NCBI GenBank assembly: GCA_034696485.1
Contig: JAQIWT010000091.1
Location: forward strand, 1-36,869
Source: Isohypsibius dastychi
Lineage: Eukaryota; Tardigrada; Eutardigrada; Parachela; Isohypsibiidae
Length of the DNA: 36,869 nucleotides
Reading direction: 5' to 3'
Shown here: positions 10,108 through 29,128 of the stretch, piece after piece
Numbering within the stretch: position 1 is the stretch's first letter
Layout: each line of letters starts with the position of its first letter
The notes under the pieces: model-generated
Told to the model about the DNA's origin: nothing
What the model saw: the letters and a program-made list of their open reading frames with translations, nothing else
Database searches by the model: none
Position numbers and translations under genes: made by a program

Positions 10108-11936
10108 TGGTGTTCTTCAGAATAATTTTCTGTTTGTGTGCATAGCTTAGTGTTTTGTACGTAGAACCAAGAACCTGTAAAGGTCATTAAATTCCCAACT
10201 TACCCACATTAGCCGACCTTTATCATCTACCGGTTGACTGTAAAATTGCGCTTTTTTAGTAAGAATCTTGTCTACCTCGAAAGAACCGACATTTTTGCCG
10301 TTTCAGTTCCGCGTTTTGCTAGTTTTACACATGATTCGTTCTGCGATCATGTCATCCATGTGCAATGCTGACCAATTTTGCAAACCTCCCTGAAGAATTG
10401 TGAGTATACTGATATTTTATTCGGACGATACGAAATTGGCAGAGCCGATAAGAACCAGGGACTGAAGAAGTCAAGGTCAAACCCTGGAACTGTTGCGTCT
10501 TTTCTTGTTCCGCCGGTCCGGGTCTCTGCTGATCTATCGCACGCCCCCCCCCCCACCCCCCGAACGTTTCAATTTCAAGCAATTAGAATTTACCAAGATA
10601 CCATGTTCATGTAAGAATTGAGCTGCAAAAACAAACACCACGTAGAGCCGTAAAACAACAAAGCAACAAAAGCTGCAAGGTTATCGCGAAGATACCGCGG
10701 TGCAAATTATCTCGGGTGCCAGGTTGCGGATTATTATACTGTAAACTTTGATGCATTGCGGCAAAGAAGTCAGCAATTCGATATCAACTTTTGAGAGTTT
10801 CGTAAAGAGATCAGGAAACTAAGTTTCTGTTTTCTGATCTGACCAACGCAAAAAATTGCAAACTCATAACAGCCAACAGCATTCACGAAAACGAGTAAGA
10901 AATACCTGGAAAACGAACGTGGCATAACCGGCTTATAATTAGGGCGAAAAATTCTTTCTAGACTTGCAGCATTTCGTGGCACACTGCTCCACTGCAAAAA
11001 AGCTTTCACGAGTTTTTCTTCTCAAAGGGCGGTATCTTGCATAGCATTCACAGCATACAAGCAGCTGGGCCAATCAAAGTGAGTGGGTAAAAGTACGTCA
11101 TCACTTGATTGGGGCGGGCTTGAGCGCCAGCTGGGAGAAAACCAAATAAGAACAAGCGACATGAAAGTTACGGTTCGCACTATTGATCGAATCGAATCTT
11201 GCCGTCGATTCGCACCACTTTTCCAGCAAATAACATTCATTGGAAGCCAGGACCTGCCCCGTAAACAGGAGCACCAGACCTCAAACTCCAGGTTGAAGCG
11301 GGAATCGATAGCTGATTTGGTTCGTCAACAGTGCCGTGGTTTCGCTCTCCTTTCTTCCCCTCCTCCTCTTCGACTCTCCCTGACTTCCTTTTTGTGACGA
11401 CAGTGCAGATCCCTATTTGGGGCTTTCCACTACAGATCAGCGTCATCACTCCTCACCAATCGCATTCCAGTGCTGTTCGCTAACGGTGAGATTTCTGAAC
11501 GTTGTTTATAAACAGAAACAGATGTTTCCAAACCAGAGCTGACTTCCGTGAATTTCACCAACGCTGCGTGTATGTTTTGTTCCGCCCGTATAATGGAATT
11601 TGTTTTCGGTCTTTGTTTGATTTGGAAAGCAGATATCAGCGAACTTCGTACGCAAGAACATTGATGTACTGATAAAAAGGTTGGATGGCGTATGTTGAGA
11701 TGATTCGTGTTTATCTCTTCTCTCGCTCTCTGTCTTCGAAATAATCGACGGTTGATAGATTGTGGTACGAAATTAATCATCTGATTGGAATCAACCTGGT
11801 TATTCTTGCAGATTCATCGCAAAAAAGAAATCTCTGTTGCTGATTTATATCGTTTTTTCGTCTGCCCATCTGGAACAAACCCCCCGGAATTGATCTCGCA
11901 TTGTTCTCACAACTTTTCTTCGTTATCTGCTGAAGA
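10108..11936. other. Long intergenic region and probable TENT4 5' leader
   Basis: No protein-coding exon is supported. From about 11400 the sequence looks like the TENT4 5' UTR: a donor (TAACG|GTGAGA, intron from 11486) pairs with an acceptor (TTCTTGCAG ending 11811), giving a 326-nt leader intron. In-frame TGA at 11931-11933 closes the frame just before the TENT4 ATG. The region also contains the C-rich tract at 10544-10561. Confidence 0.4.
10544..10561. repeat. Homopolymeric C tract
   Basis: Eleven C residues, one A and six more C residues lie in a row. This simple-sequence tract is prone to length error in sequencing. Confidence 0.9.
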
Positions 11937-17749
<5,813 letters not shown>

Positions 17750-18503
17750 TGATTGTTTGATTGCACTTGTCGGAGGACCGCCAAAAAAGCACATGCTCGA
17801 AAGATTTCCAGTCAAAGTTCACAAATTTTATTTGTTAAAAAAATTTTTGCGTTTTTCTTTCACGTCTTAACCACATATACCCCCTCGCCCGGAAATGCGA
17901 TTGTTTGGCTCGACGAGCTGGTTTTGTCTTATTATCTACTTCCAATTGATTGTTTCTGGCATTTGGACGAGATCGCGGACTGGCTGCCGGTCTGGATTGA
18001 CTCGAAATCGAGGAGGACGGAAGTACCATCGTCCTCAAGAAAGATTGCTTCTCATTATACCTCATCTGGAACGGAATTTCAGAGATCCTATTTTGATAAG
18101 AATTACTGATTTGAGAGAAATGTGATCACTTTTTCTGCTTAAAAGCCTCCCTCGAGCCTGACGCTTTCATTCCCGGAAACGGTATGATTACAATGCATGC
18201 AACTTGTTCAGATGTATACGAGTGACCTTTACATCTGTGCATTGGTCATTCTGGTTTCTATTCTTGTAAAGCAAATCAAATAACGAATAAAAAAATGGAG
18301 ACATCTGCCGCAGTTTATGTGAGCGAAAGTTTGGCTGAAATCAAAGCTGCTGAAGAATAATCGATCCTGAGATATTCATAACAGTGTAAAAAATTGAGAA
18401 TGGAACAGTGAATTAACAGTATAAAACAAGAGATTTTTGACGGCTGGAATTGATATTCCGAGCGGTGTGCTAAACAAACGAGGCAAAAATTAAAACTCAT
18501 CAT
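17750..18503. other. Convergent 3' region between TENT4 and RSPRY1
   Basis: It holds the 3' UTR of TENT4 on the plus strand and presumably that of RSPRY1 on the minus strand. An open frame at 17753-18109 has no support as a gene. AATAAA at 18286-18291 serves TENT4. Confidence 0.6.
18286..18291 (+). terminator. Polyadenylation signal of TENT4
   Basis: A canonical AATAAA followed by an A-rich stretch lies about 540 nt after the TENT4 stop codon and about 210 nt before the end of the convergent RSPRY1 coding region. Confidence 0.55.
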
Positions 18504-22110
<3,607 letters not shown>

Positions 22111-23304
22111 TTTTGTCAAAAGAATGAATGATTTGGATCCTCTCCCGAAGAATGCGACACACGCTCCTGTCACGCGACTACATCCAGTTGAATTAATGAG
22201 CAATCGAAATAGTCCAGTAAATTGAAGTGAAAACAATCGTGGAATCCGATGAGGTCAAAGTGGTTATTCGAGTATTGGAGAAGGAAAAGGTTTAATGAGC
22301 AGCAAGGAAGCTCCCGCTGCAACGAGAATGCGTGATTGAGGAAAGGAAGAAGCCAAGTCGACGTTTCCCAGCGGAGGCGTCGCAGTTGAAGATCCAGACA
22401 GGGAAATAAAACACCTGAAGAGGATGGAGGAAGCATGAAAGAGATCAAGGAGGAAATCAAGCTTGAGAAAATCGATTGCCTTACAGTCCTTCCGTCGACC
22501 GCTGTTTCTCACAACAATTTTCTACACAAACACAGGAACAGAGAAACACAGCACCAAAATTCCAAACATTCTATGCTCTTGATCTTGTTTGAAAAAGAAA
22601 TCACAACAAACACGCATTTCCAAATTTCAAAACGCCAAATGCAACACGCTGCCAAATTCAGGCGTAGTCGGCCAAGCGTTCGCATACTTCCACAAGGGTA
22701 GCACCAACACTTGGAAAATACACAGTCGGCTGTAACCGTTTTGTTCAGCCTGGGGTCAGTCAGTAAACCTGTTTCGCCAAGCGTGGGGTCAAAAACTCCG
22801 TTTTGTCGAGATTTACCAAACCCTGATTCGACCGGCATATCAAGCAATCCTAGCATGGAGCCTTGATCTAGATTTTGTACAGTAAAAGATATGGCACACG
22901 GTGTGGATTTCTGTAATGAGGAATGGCTGTGTTTTTGGAGTTACATATTTTAAATTATAGGATCTTCCATGCGAGCTCCACTGTACCGGTTTACATATCC
23001 TCCAGCCGAACTGACAGCAAGCCTCTTTGTAACTGTCAAAAGGTGAGTTTTACATAACCAGCAGCGTGCCATAACGTAGGCCATTTCGCACTGAGAGTTT
23101 ATGTTTCACAGCATTCGTTGCCGCTAGGTTTCTCAGTCAAGAACTTCGTTGTCGGTTGATTCCATGGTCAGTAATTTCGCAGTCTGGCTTAGTGGTCAAG
23201 GGTTTTTGCTAAGGGTTTTGGTTGTCTTTTGTTTATTTCGTCGACACGCTAGCTCGTATCTATCGACTATTGTTTCAAATAAATGAGTGTCTTAGGAATC
23301 ACAG
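22111..23304. other. Intergenic upstream of RSPRY1; imperfect tandem repeat and open stretches
   Basis: The left part is the presumed RSPRY1 leader and promoter. Between about 22735 and 22835 there are about three imperfect units of roughly 30-33 nt (each starting near CCGTTTTG or CCTGTTTCG, two containing TGGGGTCA). Both strands are open through them (plus LGSVSKPVSPSVGSKTP; minus DPTLGETGLLTDPRLNKT). Neither frame has a full gene model. AATAAA at 23278-23283 on the plus strand is orphaned. I could not decide whether a small gene is present. Confidence 0.35.
23232..23237 (-). terminator. Polyadenylation signal of the Ly6-type gene
   Basis: TTTATT on the plus strand is AATAAA on the minus strand, 68 nt after the stop codon of the Ly6-type gene. 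Confidence 0.5.
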
Positions 23305-23998
23305 TTATGCACATATAACAAAAATTAGAAAACTCATAGTCACTGATAATACTGCAACAGAAATTTTCTTGGTTTGCGCGGTGTTGCAAAAATTGTCGTA
23401 ACAGGTACAGGTCTGAATATCTCCGTTGTTGAAGCAACCTGCAAAAATTGTCGTGACATGTACAGGTCTGAATATCTCCGTTGTTACCGTTGTACCTGCT
23501 GTATCAACTGACCCGATTCCAGCACACGATCTCAGGACTCGCGCTATCGTAAACAAAGGCAAGATTTGTTACCGCATAACACCAAATCATAGATATGTAC
23601 ATTGCCGTTCTCAAGTATACGGGCATGGGTCTGGCCGCAGCACGCTTACTCGAGATCGGCAATGATATGTACAATCTGTCCAGTGCGCGATAGATATTTT
23701 TTCGCTGACTTACGTCCAGGTCCAGTTACTTTCAGACATCTGTTCTGCCCCGGCAAAATGCATTCCTGATACATTTCGTTGATCCGATCTGCCAGCTCGC
23801 ATCCCGGGTTGTTCCGCGAGTTACAGTTGTAGCAGCTAATTGATTCACCTTTAACAGTATCGAAGTTCGAAATGATTCATGAGCGTAAACACCGAAGAAC
23901 CGTATAGCGGCTCAAGAAAACTCACCGATTCCGAAGGTCAGCATGAGCGTAGCTACGAACAGCATCATATGCCGGGACGAAGTGATCGTTCCGCTCAT
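23305..23998 (-). CDS. Ly6/uPAR (three-finger) domain protein, probably GPI-anchored
   Basis: Exons in transcript order: 23998-23926 (signal peptide, core MMLFVATLMLTFGI), 23848-23714, 23543-23496, 23438-23305. They join to 129 residues. The mature part has ten cysteines in Ly6/uPAR order: SCYNCNSRNNPGC, ECILPGQNRC, RSCAG, GCFN, TCTC, ending with the diagnostic FCN. A C-terminal hydrophobic tail (VAVLSVTMSFLIFVICA) fits a GPI-anchor signal. Invertebrate members act in receptor and channel trafficking, septate junctions and signalling; the role here is unknown. The last intron is only 57 nt, a multiple of three, has no stop, and is a near copy of the exon after it. Retention would insert 19 residues and break the cysteine spacing, so the spliced form is preferred. 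Confidence 0.85.
23385..23485 (-). repeat. Tandem duplication spanning the last Ly6 intron and exon
   Basis: Copy A, inside the intron, is 23440-23485. Copy B, in the last exon, is 23385-23430. The 46-nt cores match at 44 positions on the minus strand (AACAACGGAGATATTC...). Both are preceded within 14 nt by GCAG|GT, which provides the donor before copy A and, at the end of copy A, the acceptor plus next exon start. Confidence 0.9.
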
Positions 23999-24562
23999 AT
24001 TCGCCAATCCAGAAAAATTTCACCGGACACTGGTTTCGGTGTTCTTTGAAATTTTGAGAGATTTCTCAGGTTGAAACTTGGCCGGACGATATGAAGCAAA
24101 TTAAAACTAAGACACAGAAACGTCGATCCAGACCATCTACAGTACGTACTGAGTAATGCACCGTGGCATAATCTAGAACGTAGATTTGTTGGATCAGCTC
24201 TTCGTAAGTTTTGATTAGCAGATTTAGCCGTTAATCGCTCATCTACTTGAGCGTCTAAAAGGTATATCTGGCCGGGAAACAGGTACGTTAATGTTTGCAT
24301 GAGATCTCGTAACTGTCCGCACTTCCGCCTCAACGCGTGGCGATATGAGTGGACTTCTTTATAATCTCTTGAAATGATTGATCTCAAAAATGAGCAGCTA
24401 GAACATCAAAATACAAGAGAGCATGTAAACCGGTATGTGATCTTTGAAACACGTTGGAAATGTTGAAGTCCAAGACGTATGTACACAGTGTGTGACTGGC
24501 TCAATCCCTCGATCCAAAATGGGATGTGTTCCGGTCATGGGTGATACGCAAGATGACCAGTG
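23999..24562. other. Intergenic between Ly6-type and knottin genes
   Basis: It holds the 5' flank of the Ly6-type gene and the 3' flank of the knottin gene, both on the minus strand. A minus-strand frame is open from 24387 to 23995 but lacks an ATG start, motif or splice support and is left out. Confidence 0.45.
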
Positions 24563-24787
24563 TTAAACAGGATCAGCAAGCCCATGCAACGAATCCCCAC
24601 AGCGACCATATTTACTTCCGTGGTATGGATTAACTTGACAAAATCCTGAGCAACAGGTCCCGGATAGAGCGTCACCTCGGCATTTAAATCCTTCTGCAAG
24701 ACATTCAGCGTGGACGGACCAGATCTCTGCTGCACAAAAAAAAATCAGGACAACGAAAAGATACTTCACATTCATAAAATTAGTCAT
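24563..24787 (-). CDS. Secreted six-cysteine miniprotein, inhibitor cystine knot (knottin) type
   Basis: A single exon encodes 74 residues. A signal peptide (core YLFVVLIFFCAAEIW, cleavage probably near VHA/EC) is followed by a short mature chain with C-x6-C-x8-CC-x3-C-x12-C spacing (CLAEGFKC, TCCSGFC, RC). That is the classic cystine-knot framework. Knottins include protease inhibitors, antimicrobial peptides, signalling ligands and channel modulators, and sequence alone does not choose among them. Two in-frame ATGs occur (24787 and 24775); the second gives a tighter signal peptide. It lies 565 nt upstream of the Ly6-type gene on the same strand, with no similarity between them beyond being secreted and cysteine-rich. 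Confidence 0.75.
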   Translation of the reverse strand: MTNFMNVKYLFVVLIFFCAAEIWSVHAECLAEGFKCRGDALSGTCCSGFCQVNPYHGSKYGRCGDSLHGLADPV

Positions 24788-25313
24788 TTCTTAAATAAAT
24801 CAAAAAAGATCAACCAACAATTATTTTACGAACAAGCACTTCTAGCATTCTGTTCGCACTGGGGTAAGAAAAGAACGGCTTCGTATACCGGTGCGCCAGA
24901 TCGGTGATTTCCCCGGATCAGATATTCCATCCGGGCGATGGGCAACGCTGATTACAAAGAAAGACCGGAAGCAAAATCAAGATGCAACCACCGTACAATA
25001 TTTTCGCACGTTATCAGCTTTGACGATGACACAAGCTAGCTTGATGCATCTTGTTAAACTGCGAAGTAAGACCTCTTTAGCACCTCTGTGTTTTGGAGAA
25101 TGATCAAAACCGACAATACATTCAAACTACAAATGTAGCTAAGCTGACATGTACTTCTTATAGCCATTAGAGAAACCGTATCGCGATCGCGAAGGGATTT
25201 GTCATGGATCACAACATCAAAAACGAATCACAAACCGAGGTCATAAATATCAGGTATGGGAAAGCTCACCGAGATTCGAGGTACAACAAAAACGGAGAGA
25301 ACTCACGAACTTG
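24788..25313. other. Intergenic between SLC35F-like and knottin genes
   Basis: It holds the 3' flank of the SLC35F-like gene and the 5' flank of the knottin gene on the minus strand. No exon or repeat is supported. Confidence 0.5.
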
Positions 25314-27437
25314 TCACAGACGTTGACTTTCGATACTGTCGTTTTTCGCACCATTTTCGTCGTCGTCAATAAAGTAAACAGTATCGATATTGGGATCAAA
25401 AGGTTCACCAGGAGTGGCAGGTTCTTCTTCCAAAACAGTGGCAGTAATCTGAATCGCTTCAGGGACGGTTGACTGGATAAAGTTCAACGTGGCAGTAGAG
25501 GATTTGCGTTCAGGTTTCGGGAGCTCCTCGAAGGCGCCTTCCTCGCGAATAATCGAACCTGCTTCCAGAGTGACCGGAGGTTTCGGCTTCCGAAGTCGGA
25601 CGGAAACAATATGGTCCGGGAGAATCATAATTATAAATGCGATCCCTACGAGGATTGTACCGAGGATTTGAGTTAGCGGGATGGTCAAGTTTCTGATCGA
25701 GGCGTCCAATCCTATGTACACAAGAAAGGTCAAGGATACCACCAGGTCAGTTCCACGAGCCATACCGCTATTCGCTGCCAGAATGAGGAGCTCTCCAACT
25801 GACATGAAGTATGGACTTGATAGAACCAGCCCATACCCGTAAACCGTTGAGCTCACTGTCATAAACCAAAAATGTTGAACTGAAGATTCTGGTTATAACA
25901 GGACCAGAAATACAAACCTGCTGACATGAGCCAAGTGGGAATCAAGATGTCATACGGCATCTTAGAGATCTCGTACTGCTCCTCTCCAACTATCTTAGTT
26001 ATGATGGGAACCGGCCAGAAGATCAAACAAATACAGCCAAATACTCCGAGCAGCGCGAACGAGACTTGTCCCAAGTCACCTTTTGGAAATGCTTTCTTGA
26101 ACGCAAGCTGAAATTATAAAACATGGTTTTGAACTAATCGGGTTTTCCTCATATCCAACCAACCTGGTGTAGCGAAAGAAACAAAGTTGAAACGAGAACA
26201 GAGATAATTCCGAACAATGGGTTCTTTGAGCCACCTTCTCCTTGATCCGAAAAACTAGCATAACTAATCAGCGCTACGCCAGCCAGCGAAACTCCAACGA
26301 AAATCGACTAGAAACAAGTCAACATAAGCTTGGTTGAAAATTGAGAACCCAAAGCGGGGTGTCACAAACTGACTTTTTACCTTGACTAGAAGAAGGGGAT
26401 TATTGAGGAAAAGCCATGACAGGATGTACGAAATGGCAACAGCCAGCGCATAAAGGGCAGTGGCTATTGAGGTCGTCAGGTTCGCGATGGCGTAAGTGTA
26501 AGTCAGTTGATGGATGATCATCGTCAGTGCGGCCGGAAGAATCTTGATCACAACAGACCGTAACGTCAATCCATCTGCTCCAAAAATCGACTCACATCGT
26601 CTGAAATTAAAAACTTACTATGTAGAAGGGCGTCAAAATAATGGTCATGGATTTTAACCGCAAATCGTACCGAATTGTTTTTCCAACTCGCACATCTTTC
26701 TTTTTTGCGATTTTTACTCCAGCAGTAACGCAGAGATAAACCGGGAAGAGAATAAGACGGAATGCCATTTTGATTAGCGTAAATAAATAAGGTGCCTTGA
26801 AATCGATGGAATCGCTGACGAAAACATAATTCGTTAACTGGGATGATGTCACGGCCAAAGTAACATAAACAAGAAGCAGCACACAAGCCAAAATCCAATT
26901 TCGATGACGCAACCGTGCTTCTTGTTGCAGTTCTGTATCCAGAACAGCTGACTTCGAATCTTTCAAATCAGGCAACCCGGTGTGATCTGGAAAGAAACAC
27001 AAAATATTATCGGAGGATTTCCGAAGGATTTACAGATAGTGATCTAAAGCCTTTAGACTAAAGGTTAAAAAAAATATTTTGAATTCAATTACGAAAAATG
27101 ACACAGATAACGTGCACGGAAAAACATAATATTTTTGCAATCGGAAGACTGAAGAAAGTGTGAGTTTTTTTATCATACCATCAGGGACTATTTTAACGCC
27201 GTTTCTGTTTGTCAAAACGAATTTTTCTTCAGCTGCTTTCGAATCCGCCAGATCTTCTTCCATCATATCCCGAATCGCTGAAGTGATCACAAATCGTCGA
27301 TCGGATTTCAAAATATCTGTTTCAAGTCTGGCAGGATCCAAGTACAGCAGTTCCTCTGAAATCCCATGTTCCCGCTCCACCCGGGATGTTTCTACTGCAA
27401 TAAAATCAGGATGAGCACCACAAATTGACTCAATCAT
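25314..27437 (-). CDS. Solute carrier of the SLC35F (F3/F4-like) drug/metabolite transporter family
   Basis: Exons in transcript order: 27437-27179, 26986-26671, 26600-26381, 26307-26164, 26107-25918, 25855-25314. They join to 556 residues. An acidic cytosolic N-terminus of about 105 residues is followed by about ten membrane segments, e.g. NWILACVLLLVYVTLAVTSS, MAFRLILFPVYLCVTAGV, LYALAVAISYILSWLFL, SIFVGVSLAGVALISYASF, GQVSFALLGVFGCICLIFW and ILGTILVGIAFIIMILPDH, then an acidic C-terminal tail. Order, loop strings (CESIFGADGLTLR before a segment) and exon joins resemble vertebrate SLC35F3/F4, one of which has been proposed as a thiamine transporter. The substrate here is unknown. A GTACG donor at 26670, not the tempting GTAAGT at about 26611, is the only donor keeping the frame. 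The ATG follows an acceptor by one base, so a 5' leader exon is likely. Confidence 0.85.
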
Positions 27438-27962
27438 CCTGAAATCGTGAGGAAAAATCACAAAAAAAATTGTTTCAAAAGAGGAATTCTCAAACTATCG
27501 TTTAATTTCGCGAAATGGGTGAATGAACTGGCCTTGAAAAATCCGTTGCTGGAACAAAAGACGACCTCATCTTATCACTCCCGATAAGAAAAATGCGTTT
27601 CGCGCTTCAATATCAAAGATGTATTGTGATGCACTGCCGAAACCTGGTTAACAGAATGAAGAAACAGATATTCCCCCATACACATTCAGCATAATTATAA
27701 GGTGCATAAACACATGACGAAAAACGTGAGGCGATACGATACCAAGGTGTCCACCGATGGCATCGACGTTCATGGAGAGCAAAAGATGAAATACTGTCAG
27801 ATGAAAAATAATTCAAAACTGCTCCTGAAAGTAAAAAGAAACAAGAACAGAGAGCAGCGAGAACAACCATTCAGGAATTTCGGAGTAATACGTTAAAATT
27901 GGAAATCCGCATAAACCTGAACTCCTGATTTTTGTGTCAACATGAGAGTTACCCGCGTTACC
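27438..27962. other. 5' flank of the SLC35F-like gene
   Basis: No coding exon fits. A minus-strand ATG frame near 27770 (MNVDAIGGHLG, followed by a donor) does not match the phase of the first SLC35F exon. A leader exon may still lie here, because a good acceptor directly precedes the first coding exon. Confidence 0.4.
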
Positions 27963-27971
27963 GTCAAAAGG
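27963..27971. repeat. Left target-site duplication of the MITE
   Basis: GTCAAAAGG directly abuts the left inverted repeat and recurs at 28368-28376 next to the right one. Confidence 0.85.
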
Positions 27972-28367
27972 GGGAAGGTATGCAACTTCTACTTCTACGA
28001 TTTGGCCCTACTTCTACTCTCAAACTCTACTCAATGAAATCTCAGTAATCCAGTAGATATCACGCCAAAAACAAATAGAAAACTGAATTCGAAGTGTTTT
28101 GAGTCACGAATCTTCTTCGAAAAATTTCGAGAACTCATATTTTTTTACATTTTTCAGATCTAGAGGGAACGCCTCCTCAGATGATGTCATTAAAAAACAT
28201 CGGAAATCATAGAATATGTTTGTTCAGATGTTTCCTTGGCGCATCTCGATTTCAGAATAAAAATTTGACGATTTTTGGACAAACCATGAAAATTAGACAC
28301 AGTGTTCAGTTTTTGACAAGGAGTAGAAGTAGAAGTAGAAGTAGAAGTAGAAGTTGCATACCTTCCC
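27972..28367. mobile_element. MITE, non-autonomous DNA transposon of 396 bp
   Basis: The 27-bp terminal inverted repeats (27972-27998 and 28341-28367) are exact reverse complements. The outer end reads GGGAAGGTATGC and the inner part is two TTCTAC units. A 9-bp direct repeat (GTCAAAAGG) flanks the element on both sides. The interior has no coding capacity. The 9-bp duplication and GGG terminus suggest a Mutator-like (MULE) or Merlin-like origin; this assignment is an inference. The perfect ends and perfect target duplication indicate a recent insertion. Confidence 0.88.
28323..28352. repeat. GTAGAA hexanucleotide repeat inside the right end of the MITE
   Basis: Five perfect copies of GTAGAA lie next to GTTGCATACCTTCCC. 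The left end has only two copies, so the right arm has expanded or the left has contracted. Confidence 0.9.
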
Positions 28368-28376
28368 GTCAAAAGG
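28368..28376. repeat. Right target-site duplication of the MITE
   Basis: GTCAAAAGG is identical to 27963-27971. Confidence 0.85.
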
Positions 28377-28495
28377 CGCTACAGGAGTGATTACTAGTTA
28401 CTGTGGCATCTGACCGACAGCGCTACGCTACTGCAATCTGGTTACTCCTCGTAGCCACATACGGTAGCAACAAGTTTCATTGGCAGGCAGTTCTA

Positions 28496-28501
28496 TTTAT
28501 T
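28496..28501 (-). terminator. Polyadenylation signal overlapping a stop codon
   Basis: On the minus strand the codons GAA TAA ATA contain AATAAA, so the signal overlaps the end of the reading frame of the 154-residue gene. Confidence 0.45.
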
Positions 28502-29128
28502 CGAATGAGGGAAATGTGAGTCCATTTTTCTTCACCTTCACTCTCTCTTCCCTGATTTGAGAAAAACCTTCCCTGGGAACCCATCTCTGATCGTTGTTTG
28601 CCAGTTGAACAGCGCAAGTTCACACAATACCTGCGGGAGGATGAATCAGCGTATTCAAGTGCCATAACGACGTTCTTCGTCACGGCTTTTTCAAGCAGTT
28701 CTTGAACTGACTCATCAATATTCAGTGTTCCATTGTCGAAGTCACCACTATCCCAACAGCAGCCTATCTTTTGCTTATCTTCTCTTGATTCTACTGAGCT
28801 ATTCTACTCAGATATCTCCCCTGCCCTTTGCGAGCCCGGGATCAGTTTGGAGTTTGGACTCGTCTTTTCAAGTGGTGGCACTTGAGTGATTTTCAAAACA
28901 TCCGGTGAGTGTCAGAATTCCTAGCTCGAAACAGAAATCCAGTCCATCTTGAATCTCCCGCGAGTCTTCGGTAACCACTGGGATTCGAAATATCTTTACT
29001 CTCATTGAAACTGGAATGTTAATGTTAATCAGATTCGTTTTGATAATGTTCGGTTTCGAGGCCGTGATTTTTGAGATTTTGAACTTAGCTGCGCTCGTGT
29101 TCATCGAATGATCTTCAGAGCTCGACAT
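28497..29128 (-). CDS. Unrecognised 154-residue protein, three exons
   Basis: I do not recognise a family. Exons in transcript order: 29128-28882, 28793-28631, 28551-28497; phases 1 and 2 join correctly. The start MSSSEDHSMNTSAAKFK is Ser-rich. A beta-rich middle follows (IKTNLININIPVSMRVKIFRIPVV), then an acidic helical part (NIDESVQELLEKAVTKNVVMALEYADSSSR) and a basic end (RVKVKKNGLTFPSFE). There is no signal peptide or membrane segment. AATAAA (28501-28496) overlaps the stop codon. The intron 1 acceptor has a poor pyrimidine tract. If intron 1 is not used, exon 1 alone reads to a TGA at 28868, giving 86 residues. It lies 120 bp from the MITE. Confidence 0.55.

Noticed and set aside
17753-18109. 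A 118-codon plus-strand open frame after TENT4
   Set aside because: It lies between the TENT4 stop and its polyadenylation signal; no start context, motif or splice evidence.
23995-24387. A 130-codon minus-strand open frame overlapping the Ly6 start
   Set aside because: It has no ATG start (it begins at TTG), no domain, and lies in the 5' flank of a well-supported gene.
26601-26618. An 18-nt GTAAG...TTTCAG intron in the SLC35F-like gene
   Set aside because: Using GTAAGT here breaks the frame. The donor at 26670 (CG|GTACGA) with the same acceptor keeps phase 2 and yields the conserved CESIFGADGLT string, giving a normal 70-nt intron.
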